Below, in pieces: positions 19,829-28,081 of a DNA stretch of 42,462 nucleotides. This DNA is from Gemella cuniculi DSM 15828 (GTDB taxonomy: Bacteria; Bacillota; Bacilli; Staphylococcales; Gemellaceae), in assembly GCF_000425665.1 (NCBI RefSeq), contig NZ_AUDW01000026.1, forward strand, positions 1-42,462, in the 5' to 3' direction. The notes under the pieces were generated by a model. It saw only the letters and a list, made by a program, of their open reading frames with translations. It was not told the DNA's origin and did no database searches. Made by a program: the position numbers and the translations under genes. Positions within the stretch are counted from its first letter, which is position 1. Every line of letters starts with the position of its first letter.

Positions 19829-19844
19829 ATGAACAATCATTCAT
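19829..19844. promoter_or_regulatory. ArsR-type operator 1 before the ATPase
   Basis: ATGAACAATCATTCAT is an imperfect inverted repeat of the ATGAA-n6-TTCAT type bound by SmtB/CzrA/CadC-family repressors. It lies about 75 bases upstream of the ATPase start. Confidence 0.6.
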
Positions 19845-19855
19845 ACTTTAATTAT

Positions 19856-19875
19856 ATATGAACATTAAATCATAT
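19856..19875. promoter_or_regulatory. ArsR-type operator 2 before the ATPase
   Basis: ATATGAACATTAAATCATAT is a second inverted repeat of the same type, centred 29 bases from operator 1. Two adjacent sites suggest cooperative repression. The remainder of 19,876-20,094 is AT-rich with no gene seen. Confidence 0.6.
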
Positions 19876-20094
19876 GTCAAATTATTATTTCTTCTTGTTG
19901 GCATTTTTTAACATTTTATAATATACTATAGTATATATTTAGTAGGTTTAAGATAAAGAAAAAATTTTGTGAAATACGTGAAGGTTATTCAAAAATTTTT
20001 AACTAATAAAAACCAAGTTGAAAAACTTTAAACTTAACAAAAAATTTTTAAGTTCTACCTATTAAATAACTTTAATGCAAAGGATTTTTTTATA

Positions 20095-21294
20095 ATGAGA
20101 TTTAAAAAAATTAGTGTTTTAGTTATTCTTCTAGTATTTTTAGTTCCGAATTTTGTAAAAGCTGATAATCTATTTTTAGATAACAATGCAATATCTAATT
20201 TTAGCGATGTTAATACTAAACTAGTTATATCTGAATTAAATACTGGAAAAATTATTTCTAAACGTGGAGAAAATGAAAAAGTATCAGTAAGCAAACTGGC
20301 AAACTACTTAGCATTGTTTTTATTAACAGAAGATCTTAAAAATAATAAAGTTACTCTTGATACTAAAATAAATATTATTAAAAGCGATGATGTTCTAACT
20401 AAATATAATTTAAATTCTTCACTAACTGTTCGTGATGCACTGTTTTTATTGGAAAATGAAAATTCTAACGCCCTGTTAGAATCTATTTTTACTAATTATC
20501 AAATCACTTTAGATAAAGCCAAAAATGTTCTTAATTCAATGTCACTTAATGATTCAAATATAGAAACATTGGAAATCAGTGATAACAATATGAGTACAGC
20601 AAAAAACATTTCCTTTTTAACTAGTATAATTTTGAAAAATTATCCTGGACTAACAGAAATAACAAAAAATCCTGAATTTACTTTTTCTTCAGGAACTGTC
20701 GCAAATAACAATATTTCTTTCTTAGAATCCGAAAAATTTAGAGTTCTTGGACTTGATTATTCAGGAAAAAATAGTGTAACTTATGCTTATAGTGGAAATA
20801 CAAAGTTAATTATCACCATTTTGAATCAAAATGATGATAAATCTACATTTTTTGATAAATTGCAAAAAACCTATGACTATTTATTCGCTAACTATAGTTA
20901 TAAACTTGCTCTTAAGGCAGGAAGTTATAAAATAAATAATGAAAACATTACCTTTAACCAAGATATTTACGATTTATTTTATGAAAAACATTCTATCAGA
21001 GATGTTACTTACCTTCTTATGAATAAGCGAATTTTGCTTTTCCAAAAATATGAAACTATATCTGCTAATGAAGGGACTGTTTTTTCAGATTTCACATCTA
21101 ATGATAGTTTTGGAACTTTTACCAAAGTAAAATCAACTTTCATTAATGATATAAATTTTAGCCAAAAAGGTAATTTAGAAAAAATTAATATTATTGTTGA
21201 TAGAACTAAATATTTCGCAACTGGCATTCTTGCTATATATTCTCTAATTTTTATGGCATTTTATATTATGAAACAAGTTGTTAGAAAGGATTAA
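20095..21294 (+). CDS. Degenerate DacA-like D-Ala-D-Ala carboxypeptidase homologue
   Basis: 399 residues: signal peptide (about 1-23, cut near VKA), a penicillin-binding-like domain, and a C-terminal transmembrane anchor (about 373-393), the layout of low-molecular-weight PBPs such as PBP5. An SxxK-like S64-VS-K67 is present. The second motif reads NSN (123-125) instead of SxN, and no KTG could be found in the expected place, where the chain reads SGNTKL. Catalysis is therefore doubtful; it may be a structural or binding paralogue. The next gene starts two bases after its stop, so they are co-expressed. Confidence 0.65.
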   Translation: MRFKKISVLVILLVFLVPNFVKADNLFLDNNAISNFSDVNTKLVISELNTGKIISKRGENEKVSVSKLANYLALFLLTEDLKNNKVTLDTKINIIKSDDVLTKYNLNSSLTVRDALFLLENENSNALLESIFTNYQITLDKAKNVLNSMSLNDSNIETLEISDNNMSTAKNISFLTSIILKNYPGLTEITKNPEFTFSSGTVANNNISFLESEKFRVLGLDYSGKNSVTYAYSGNTKLIITILNQNDDKSTFFDKLQKTYDYLFANYSYKLALKAGSYKINNENITFNQDIYDLFYEKHSIRDVTYLLMNKRILLFQKYETISANEGTVFSDFTSNDSFGTFTKVKSTFINDINFSQKGNLEKINIIVDRTKYFATGILAIYSLIFMAFYIMKQVVRKD

Positions 21295-21296
21295 TT

Positions 21297-21590
21297 ATGG
21301 AAATTGAACAAAATAATTTAGTATTTGAAGTTGATGGTTCTATTTACGAACTTATCTACAACTTTAAGGATGCTTTTCAAAAAGAGTTATTCGAAGAGAA
21401 GTTGGTTGATGTTCTAAAGAACAAACCTTTTATCGTTGGAGATATTTCTCATGAAAAACTTCGACTAAGTGGTTTTATTCTCACAAAAGATAATAATAAT
21501 CCGAAAAACATCAACAATCTTGAAGATTATATTTTAGAATATTGTAATTTTGGAGCTCCCTTTTTTGTAGTAAAAAAAAGAAATTCTTAA
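21297..21590 (+). CDS. Hypothetical 97-residue protein
   Basis: Not recognised. An acidic soluble protein without signal peptide or membrane helix. The ATG lies two bases after the stop of the DacA-like gene and a strong terminator follows, so the two genes form a unit. Codon use looks like that of its neighbours. Tight linkage suggests a role in the same envelope process, but nothing in the sequence specifies it. Confidence 0.7.
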   Translation: MEIEQNNLVFEVDGSIYELIYNFKDAFQKELFEEKLVDVLKNKPFIVGDISHEKLRLSGFILTKDNNNPKNINNLEDYILEYCNFGAPFFVVKKRNS

Positions 21591-21596
21591 TTCAAA

Positions 21597-21636
21597 AACT
21601 AGCTAGAAATAAAATTTTATTTCTAGCTAGTTTTTT
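21597..21636. terminator. Bidirectional terminator
   Basis: Perfect 18-base inverted repeat with arms AACTAGCTAGAAATAAAA and its complement and no spare loop, followed by TTTT on the plus strand. It separates the convergent hypothetical and lactonase genes. Confidence 0.85.
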
Positions 21637-21658
21637 CTAGTTCAAACTCCACTATTTT

Positions 21659-22678
21659 TTATTTAAACTGTACGCATACTGCTTCTGGCACTTTTATGCC
21701 TTTTTCTACTACGCTTAATTTTCCACTAGTTGTATCCACCTTATATACAGTTATTGTTCCACTAGTTTCATTGGTAGCTATTGCCAAATTGCCTTCCCTA
21801 TCTAAACTAAAATCTCTCGGGTCTTTTCCATAAGTACTAATAGTTTGAGTTTTTATTAATACTCCATTATTATTTTCAAAAACTACTATAGCATCTTGTC
21901 CGCGATTTGATATATAAATAAATCTATTATCTTTAGAAATTTTAATTGCACTTCCTTTATTTTCTTCTTTAAAATCTTTTGGCAATGTGGAATAATATTC
22001 TGGATTACTCAATTTTCCCTTACCATTATAATCAAACGCTATTATTTCACTTGTAAGTTCAGTCATTACGAAAACTTTTGTTTCATCACTACTAAATACC
22101 ATATGTCGAACCCCACTTCCCTCTTTTACTTTCACCGTGTAAAGCTTATTTAACACATTCCTTTCTAGTCTATATGTAGTAATTTCGTCAGTCCCTAAAT
22201 CACATGTGAAGACATACTCACCAGTAGGGCTAAATCCTGAAAAATGAACATGCGGTTTTTCTTGACGCGAGTGAACTCCACTTCCACTATGTTTATCTGT
22301 TGAAACAAGTTTTGATAAAGCTCCTACATTATCAATCTCATAACTGTCTACTTCCCCCATGTGATAATTAGCAGAAAGCAAAGTTTTATCATCTTTACTA
22401 ACTTCAACATAACATGGTGGATTCCCTTCTTTTGAAATAGAACTTAATTCTTTTAATTCTCCACTATCTAAAACTTCAAAACTTGTTACAGCCCCCTTTT
22501 CTCCAATTTTTGAAATACTATATAAATTTTTATTATTTTTTGAAAATGCTAAGTAAGTTGGGTTTTCTATTTGTGCTACATTTTTTACTTCTAAAACTTT
22601 TCCATTATTATTTAATTCAATTTTGTAAATTCCCAAACTCTCTTTTTTTGTGTACGTTCCAATATATGCTCTTACCAT
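21659..22678 (-). CDS. Lactonase family beta-propeller (YkgB/Pgl type)
   Basis: 339 residues forming a seven-bladed propeller of the cycloisomerase-2 family, which includes 6-phosphogluconolactonase. Repeated blade motifs are seen, such as AYIGTYTKKESLGIY, HVHFSGFSPTGEYVF, IYISNRGQDAIVVF and GKDPRDFSLDREGNLAIA. No signal peptide, so cytoplasmic. It probably hydrolyses a sugar lactone in the oxidative pentose phosphate route, but substrate assignment within this family is weak. Monocistronic, with a ribosome site GGAG. The upstream region 22,693-23,020 is AT-rich and shows no gene. Confidence 0.82.
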   Translation of the reverse strand: MVRAYIGTYTKKESLGIYKIELNNNGKVLEVKNVAQIENPTYLAFSKNNKNLYSISKIGEKGAVTSFEVLDSGELKELSSISKEGNPPCYVEVSKDDKTLLSANYHMGEVDSYEIDNVGALSKLVSTDKHSGSGVHSRQEKPHVHFSGFSPTGEYVFTCDLGTDEITTYRLERNVLNKLYTVKVKEGSGVRHMVFSSDETKVFVMTELTSEIIAFDYNGKGKLSNPEYYSTLPKDFKEENKGSAIKISKDNRFIYISNRGQDAIVVFENNNGVLIKTQTISTYGKDPRDFSLDREGNLAIATNETSGTITVYKVDTTSGKLSVVEKGIKVPEAVCVQFK

Positions 22679-23021
22679 CTTTCTTCTCCTAAATTATTTA
22701 TTCCTATCTATTATAACATTTAAATAACTATTTTTATAAAATTTATCATGTACGGATATGAAATTTTCAATATTTTGTTTGATAAGTATATACTTTATAT
22801 CTATATTTAATAATATGATTTTATCATTTATTTAAAAATTAATATTTTAAAATACTATATTTAATATATTCTAAGCTAAAATATTATATGGAAACTATAT
22901 TTATAAGTGCTAAAGTTCAAACATTTTTTATCAATATAACTAAATAATTCGGTATTAACTTAAAATAAAGTAAAATTCCTTAAAGAAGATAAAAATATTT
23001 TTCTATTTTCCGTATTAAAGT

Positions 23022-23050
23022 TTTACTTCTTTATTATTCCTTGGTATAAT
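23022..23050 (+). promoter_or_regulatory. Promoter of guaA
   Basis: Extended -10 TGG-TATAAT (23045-23050) with a poor -35 TTTACT (23022-23027) at 17 bases. The roughly 35-base leader is too short for a purine riboswitch and none of its motifs is present. Confidence 0.6.
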
Positions 23051-23086
23051 AGTATGTAATTAGAAATAAAAATTAGGAGGATAACT

Positions 23087-24631
23087 GTGAAACACGAATT
23101 TATATTAGTTCTTGACTTTGGTAGTCAGTATAATCAACTTATTACTCGTCGTGTACGTGAATTAGGGGTTTATTCTGAGCTTCATGATAATGAAATTTCT
23201 ATTGAAGAAATAAAAAAAATGAACCCTAATGGGATTATTTTATCTGGAGGTCCAAATTCTGTTTATGAAGAAAATTCTTTAACTATAGATGATGAAATTT
23301 TCAATTTAGGAATCCCAGTCTTAGGGATTTGCTATGGAATGCAACTTATGCAGCATAAACTTGGCGGAAAAGTTGAATCTGCTACAAGTAGAGAATATGG
23401 AGCACACAATATTAATGTTACAAGTGATGCTAAACTTTTTGAAAATACACCTATCACTCAACAAGTTTTAATGAGCCACTCAGATAAGGTAGTTGCTCTT
23501 GCTGATGGTTTCAAGGTAGTCGCTACTAGTGAAAACTGTCCTATTGCTGCAGCTGAAAATACAGAAAAAGATTTTTACTGTTTCCAATTCCATCCAGAAG
23601 TTCGCCATTCTGAGTATGGGTATGATTTAATTAAAAATTTTATACGAAATGTATGTAAATGCAAGGATAACTGGACTATCCAGAATTTTATAGATGAAAA
23701 AATAACAGAAATTCGTGCTGAAGTTGGTAATAAAAAAGTTCTTTGTGCCTTATCAGGAGGTGTAGATTCTTCCGTTGTTGCAGCATTGTTGGATAAAGCC
23801 ATTGGTAATCAATTGATATGTATGTTTATTGATCATGGCTTACTTAGAAAAGGTGAAGCTGAAGGCGTTATGTCCACTTTTAGCAAAGAAATCGAAGGTG
23901 GTTTCAATATGAACCTTATTAAAGTAGATGCTAAAGAAAGATTCCTTGGAAAACTTAAAGGTGTTAGTGATCCTGAACAAAAACGTAAAATTATTGGAAA
24001 TGAGTTTGTTTATGTTTTTGATGAAGAATGTGCTAAATTACATGATGTGCCATTTTTAGCCCAAGGAACTCTTTACACAGATGTCATAGAATCTGGAACT
24101 AAAAATGCTCAAACTATTAAATCTCATCACAATGTTGGTGGTTTGCCAGAAGATATGCGCTTTTCTTTAATTGAACCGCTTAATACTTTATTCAAAGATG
24201 AGGTCCGTGCTTTAGGTGAAGCACTTGGTCTCCCACATGAAATAGTCTGGCGTCAACCTTTCCCTGGTCCAGGATTAGGTATTCGTGTCCTTGGTGAAGT
24301 TACTGAGGAAAAACTTCAAATCGTTAGAGATAGTGACTTTATTCTAAGAGACATTATTGCAAAACGTGGATTAGAAAATGAAATTTGGCAATATTTCACA
24401 TGTCTTCCAGATATTCGCTCAGTAGGTGTTATGGGTGATGTTAGAACTTATGATTACACTGTGGCGGTTCGTGCGGTAACAAGTATCGATGGAATGACTG
24501 CAAGCTGGGCTCACATCCCATTTGAAGTGCTTGAAGAAATTTCAGCTAGAATCGTAAATGAAGTAGCACATGTTAACCGTGTAGTCTATGATATTACTAG
24601 CAAGCCACCGGCAACCATTGAGTGGGAATAA
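23087..24631 (+). CDS. guaA: GMP synthase (glutamine-hydrolysing)
   Basis: Converts XMP to GMP. 514 residues: class I glutamine amidotransferase (about 1-190) with nucleophile C82 in GICYGMQ and the FHPEV triad segment near 170, ATP pyrophosphatase domain with SGGVDSS near 225, and the C-terminal dimerisation domain ending in TIEWE. It starts at GTG with AGGAGG seven bases upstream. The last codons (GAG TGG GAA TAA) form the attachment core of the genomic island that follows. The island restores the gene end, so the enzyme is intact. Confidence 0.97.
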   Translation: MKHEFILVLDFGSQYNQLITRRVRELGVYSELHDNEISIEEIKKMNPNGIILSGGPNSVYEENSLTIDDEIFNLGIPVLGICYGMQLMQHKLGGKVESATSREYGAHNINVTSDAKLFENTPITQQVLMSHSDKVVALADGFKVVATSENCPIAAAENTEKDFYCFQFHPEVRHSEYGYDLIKNFIRNVCKCKDNWTIQNFIDEKITEIRAEVGNKKVLCALSGGVDSSVVAALLDKAIGNQLICMFIDHGLLRKGEAEGVMSTFSKEIEGGFNMNLIKVDAKERFLGKLKGVSDPEQKRKIIGNEFVYVFDEECAKLHDVPFLAQGTLYTDVIESGTKNAQTIKSHHNVGGLPEDMRFSLIEPLNTLFKDEVRALGEALGLPHEIVWRQPFPGPGLGIRVLGEVTEEKLQIVRDSDFILRDIIAKRGLENEIWQYFTCLPDIRSVGVMGDVRTYDYTVAVRAVTSIDGMTASWAHIPFEVLEEISARIVNEVAHVNRVVYDITSKPPATIEWE

Positions 24632-24729
24632 AAGAATAGCAAAATATATAGATAAAAGCCTTGATTTTTAAGGCTTTTTATTTCAAAAAAATTAACAAAA
24701 ATAAACTTTTCGACATATTATTCCCTGCC
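24618..24729. repeat. Left 112-bp direct repeat (attL side of the island)
   Basis: Begins with the guaA end ttgagtgggaataaaag and runs through the guaA terminator to CCCTGCC. The same 112 bases recur at 42,238-42,349 with seven mismatches and no gaps by eye. The two copies bracket the island. Confidence 0.85.
24653..24683 (+). terminator. guaA terminator (left copy)
   Basis: Hairpin AAAAGCCTT-gattttt-AAGGCTTTTT 22 bases after the guaA stop. An identical hairpin is found in the right copy of the direct repeat at 42,273-42,303. Confidence 0.88.
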
Positions 24730-24742
24730 GCAATCCCTGCCG
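24723..24742. repeat. CCCTGCCG pair, left end (probable integrase arm sites)
   Basis: CCCTGCCG at 24723-24730 and 24735-24742, period 12. The same GC-rich octamer pair with the same period occurs near the right end (42,155-42,174). Such end-located repeats are typical of arm-type binding sites for tyrosine integrases. Confidence 0.55.
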
Positions 24743-24894
24743 AAGAGTAAAAATTTTAAAAATACATCTTATAATAAATAAAATTTCACGATAAGAACAT
24801 TTTAATTAAATAATAAAGTTACAAAATATACAACTTTTATTTTGATTAAACCTATAAAAAAATCATATAATTCACAATAATAAAATTGAAGAAT

Positions 24895-24946
24895 CTTTAA
24901 AATACCGAATACTATCCAGTATTTTAAAGAAAACTACAGATATAAT
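24895..24946 (+). promoter_or_regulatory. Promoter with inverted repeat before the ApeA-like gene
   Basis: A perfect 11-base inverted repeat CTTTAAAATAC/GTATTTTAAAG (24895-24905, 24919-24929) precedes a TATAAT at 24941-24946 and covers the -35 position. It has no T-run, so an operator is more likely than a terminator. The ribosome site is an unusual run of seven G before the gene. Confidence 0.5.
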
Positions 24947-24966
24947 GAAATAGGGGGGGCTCTAAA

Positions 24967-26376
24967 ATGGAACTGTACTATAAAGGGAATGGAAAAATTT
25001 TCTATTCCGAAGAAGAATATGAATGTGATTTATATTGGAACAAAGATGAAGGAGGAATCCTTCTTAATATTATCTCCAAATCAAGGGAAACAGGAAACTT
25101 TTTTAAATTCCCATTAGAAGTTCCTTTTCTAATAGGAGAATTATCATCAGGTTTAAAATTCACTCTTCTTAACCTTAAACGAAAAGGTGTTCATGAATAT
25201 TTTTCAAACGGATATACAGAGTTTAGCTTCTATGCAGATTATATTCTTTATGGCGTTGCTAACAGTAAATCAAATGAACAAACATTTCATAAGATACGAT
25301 TTACTCTATCCAATATTGTTAATTGGGGAGAAATATCAATTTATGAAATAGGAGAGGATTTCACACTGATTAACAAAACCCAGGAAAAAACAAAGACTAT
25401 ATTTGAAAACAATATGTACACAGTAACTTACTCTGTCACTGGATCTATGCTTCCTACGATAGAATATGATATATTGAAAGAAAATATTTCTTTAGAACAA
25501 TATGGCTCAATAGAAATTACATTTCAAGAAGAGCAAACTTTCAAGATATTTTTAAAAGTTTTTGAAAAAATTAAACATCTAATAGAAATTGCAATGATTA
25601 AAAAAATAAATGTTGAAAAGGTAATAGCATACTCAAGTAAAGTTTTATATAGTATTAATAACTTTAAAGCTGAAAAGTCTATTGAAATCTATGGTAAAAA
25701 TATTAGAAAAGAAAAAAATAAAGAGATATCTACCATTGAAAAAATTAAATGGATATCATTAACTGATCTAATCAACAACCATTCATTTAATAACTACTTC
25801 GAAAAACATGAGAAATTGTCTCCTATTCTTGAACTTTTTTTAGAAATATTATACACTCCGTTTAACTCTCACATACGCATATTTTTAAATATAATTCAAG
25901 CCTTAGAAACCTATCACTCTCGTTTTATCGCAAGCAATATGACAGAATTCAAAAAACGAATTTATTTACTTAAAGAAAAAAAAATAATTAATAGTGAAGA
26001 ATTAAAAAGCTTTTTAATGGCAAATAGTAAAAAATTTATAACGCTTGAAAGTCGTTTAGCTGATTTATTACTTGCAAATAGAAGTATTTTTTTTGATACA
26101 GGTGAATTAGAACAAACTAAATTCCCTTCTATTATTGCTCGATCACGAAATTACTATATTCATTATGATGAGGAAATCAAACAAAAGCATAAAGTCTTAT
26201 CTGAAGAAGAATTACAATTTTATAATCGTTCACTATTAAAGATATTAGAATACTATATTCTATTAGAACTTGGTTTTCCTCTGAATAATATCAATATTAC
26301 TGAAAAACTCTATAAAAGATGGGGAAATATATCTCAAGATATAGAATTTTATAATTTATTAAAACCTCAAAATTAA
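24967..26376 (+). CDS. apeA: ApeA-like HEPN-domain anti-phage protein
   Basis: 469 residues. The N-terminal half (about 1-230) looks like the beta-rich ApeA N-terminal domain; the C-terminal part (about 300-460) is a helical ApeA-like HEPN domain. Its catalytic RNase motif R-x4-H is seen as R394-NYYI-H399. ApeA is a single-gene abortive-infection system in which the HEPN RNase is thought to degrade host RNA on phage infection. Here the gene stands alone with its own promoter and a very strong terminator, directly after the guaA junction. Assignment is by fold features and motif, so symbol confidence is moderate. Confidence 0.75.
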   Translation: MELYYKGNGKIFYSEEEYECDLYWNKDEGGILLNIISKSRETGNFFKFPLEVPFLIGELSSGLKFTLLNLKRKGVHEYFSNGYTEFSFYADYILYGVANSKSNEQTFHKIRFTLSNIVNWGEISIYEIGEDFTLINKTQEKTKTIFENNMYTVTYSVTGSMLPTIEYDILKENISLEQYGSIEITFQEEQTFKIFLKVFEKIKHLIEIAMIKKINVEKVIAYSSKVLYSINNFKAEKSIEIYGKNIRKEKNKEISTIEKIKWISLTDLINNHSFNNYFEKHEKLSPILELFLEILYTPFNSHIRIFLNIIQALETYHSRFIASNMTEFKKRIYLLKEKKIINSEELKSFLMANSKKFITLESRLADLLLANRSIFFDTGELEQTKFPSIIARSRNYYIHYDEEIKQKHKVLSEEELQFYNRSLLKILEYYILLELGFPLNNINITEKLYKRWGNISQDIEFYNLLKPQN

Positions 26377-26403
26377 TAATAATCTAAAAATATATACATA
26401 AAT

Positions 26404-26449
26404 AAAAAGATAGTCGTAACCTTAAATTAAAGGTTACGACTATCTTTTT
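26404..26449 (+). terminator. Strong terminator after the ApeA-like gene
   Basis: Perfect 20-base inverted repeat (AAAAAGATAGTCGTAACCTT and its complement) with a 6-base loop, ending in a T-run. Confidence 0.9.
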
Positions 26450-26564
26450 ACCAAAATCGACTGATATGGGTATACCCATAACAGACAGAATAAAAACCTA
26501 TAAAATCAACAAAAAAACTGACTGCTATACATGTCTAAAAACTAAAATCCAGGAGGTATACAAA

Positions 26565-27164
26565 ATGAAAATCGGGTATATCAGAACTTCTACTGCAGAC
26601 CAAAATCTAGATAGACAAAAGAAAATTATGCAAGACTACAAAGTAGATATGCTCTTTAGTGAACAAGAAAGTGGAAAAGACACCAATAGACCTGCACTTA
26701 ATAAAATGCTGAAATCTATTCAACCTAACGATGAAATAGTAATCTCATCATTGGATAGACTTAGTAGGAACTATAAAGACTCTAAAGAAATCATTCAAAT
26801 AATTAAAGATAAAGGAGCAACTCTCACAATAGTTGATGCTCCTTTTCTTAATTTTAATACTGGTAATTCTACACTAGACACCGCTATGTTTGATATTTTT
26901 CTTTCGCTACTTGGCTATATTGCTCAAAACGAACGTGAAAAAATACTTGAGAGACAACGTCAAGGTATTGAACAAGCCAAACTTAAAGGAGTCTATAATG
27001 GACGACCTATAAAATATCATGCATACGCTAAAAATCCACAAGATAAATTTATTTATGAGTGTGTAATTTCTATGCTGGAGAACAAGAAACCTATCCAATC
27101 GATAGCAAGACAAATTGGAATATCAAAATCTACGGTATATGAAATAAAAAAGAGGTCTACCTAA
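26565..27164 (+). CDS. Serine recombinase (resolvase/invertase family)
   Basis: 199 residues. N-terminal catalytic domain starting MKIGYIRTSTADQNLDRQ with the nucleophile S9, then SSLDRLSRNYKD with the conserved arginines, the E helix LSLLGYIAQNEREKILERQRQGI, and a C-terminal resolvase helix-turn-helix (SIARQIGISKSTVYEIKK). The in-frame upstream codons from 26466 lack a ribosome site, whereas the ATG at 26565 has AGGAGG. No second transposition gene and no obvious res site is next to it, so it may act as a stand-alone resolvase or invertase, or be a plasmid remnant. Confidence 0.88.
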   Translation: MKIGYIRTSTADQNLDRQKKIMQDYKVDMLFSEQESGKDTNRPALNKMLKSIQPNDEIVISSLDRLSRNYKDSKEIIQIIKDKGATLTIVDAPFLNFNTGNSTLDTAMFDIFLSLLGYIAQNEREKILERQRQGIEQAKLKGVYNGRPIKYHAYAKNPQDKFIYECVISMLENKKPIQSIARQIGISKSTVYEIKKRST

Positions 27165-27168
27165 AAAT

Positions 27169-27567
27169 CTACATTATATCAAAATCCGATAATCTAGCTA
27201 TATCTTTTACTAGCGCTTCAAAATTTTCTCTAGTCCAAAGTATTGGATGAGTATCCCCATGATTAACACTATTTCTATTATCTCCCTTATCAAATATAGT
27301 TGAACTCTTAAAATATTTTTTATATTCTTCAAGTAAATCTACCAACTCTTTATTTTTACAATTTTCTTCTATAGCCAAGTTTATCAATCCCATACCAACC
27401 GTATATCTTTCATTATCCAGTAGTAGATTCAGTCTAAACTCAGTAGTTAATGAACGTATACATTCTTCTAAATAAGAATACATAAATGGAAATAAAACAC
27501 CATAAGAATCTGGAATCTCCTTATATATCTTCATTGCTAACTCTACATCAGGCAACCAATAGAACAA
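27169..27567 (-). pseudogene. Truncated HEPN-like protein
   Basis: 132 codons open from a TTG with no ribosome site. An in-frame stop lies two codons above the TTG, and the first residues (FYWLPDVELAMKIYKEIP) look internal to a longer protein. The C-terminal part carries RNSVNH, an R-x4-H HEPN-type motif, followed by GDTHPILWT. It is convergent with the serine recombinase with a gap of four bases. Likely the 3' end of a gene cut off by rearrangement; the full-length function is unknown, possibly another HEPN RNase. Confidence 0.5.
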
Positions 27568-27583
27568 AATAACTTATTAGCTT

Positions 27584-27655
27584 AAAAAAAGTAAAGGGCA
27601 AGAGTATTTTTTCGTAACCTCAAAAATCTTCCTTGCTGATCCTTTACTTTTTTTT
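27584..27655. terminator. Long hairpin upstream of the HEPN-like remnant
   Basis: Outer arms AAAAAAAGTAAAGG and CCTTTACTTTTTTT with an inner GCAAG/CTTGC pairing. It could terminate in either direction or be part of a small RNA. Confidence 0.55.
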
Positions 27656-27734
27656 ACAACTTATCATTTTTCGCTTTGTTTTTCTTCTGCGAAGCAGACG
27701 GAAAAAATTATTTTATCTCGCACCAATCTTATGA

Positions 27735-27740
27735 TATAAT
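27735..27740 (+). promoter_or_regulatory. -10 box for a small hydrophobic peptide gene
   Basis: TATAAT 47 bases before the ATG of the small ORF. No convincing -35 was found, so strength is uncertain. Confidence 0.4.
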
Positions 27741-27786
27741 TACCCTGTTACTTTTCACTAAACTTGTAACAGAGGGAGGTGCGTTT

Positions 27787-27855
27787 ATGTTTGATTTGTT
27801 TGATTTTATACTTTCTATCACGGCAAGTATAACTGCTTATTATATTTGCAAATGA
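27787..27855 (+). CDS. Small hydrophobic peptide (22 residues), possibly shortened
   Basis: Reads MFDLFDFILSITASITAYYICK and then TGA. A strong GGGAGG lies seven bases before the ATG, a TATAAT upstream and a perfect terminator downstream, so it is a genuine small transcription unit. After the TGA the frame continues LDRIFKK to a TAA at 27,879. A TGG to TGA change could have shortened a 30-residue peptide ending KWLDRIFKK. The peptide resembles type I toxin-like membrane peptides, but I do not recognise a named family and no antisense RNA was identified. Confidence 0.55.
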   Translation: MFDLFDFILSITASITAYYICK

Positions 27856-27892
27856 CTAGATAGAATTTTTAAAAAGTAACTAGCCTTGAAAT

Positions 27893-27925
27893 AAAAAAGA
27901 CAGGACTCGCACTCCTGTCTTTTTT
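27893..27925 (+). terminator. Terminator of the small peptide gene
   Basis: AGACAGGA-ctcgcac-TCCTGTCT flanked by A6 and T6. Between here and 28,081 no further gene is seen. Confidence 0.9.
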
Positions 27926-28081
27926 ATTTATGCTTAATCTGTTTGATTTTGCTTATGTTTTTATTTTAAACCAATACTTTATTTTTGTCAATTCCCTTGG
28001 AAAAAATTACAAAAAATAATCTCAAATCTCCACATAACTTTGAAAATAGCAATAATAAGAACTTATCTTAACTTTTCATTA

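Noticed and set aside
22693-23086. Purine riboswitch upstream of guaA
   Set aside because: The transcript leader after the TATAAT is only about 30 bases and lacks the aptamer's conserved loops.
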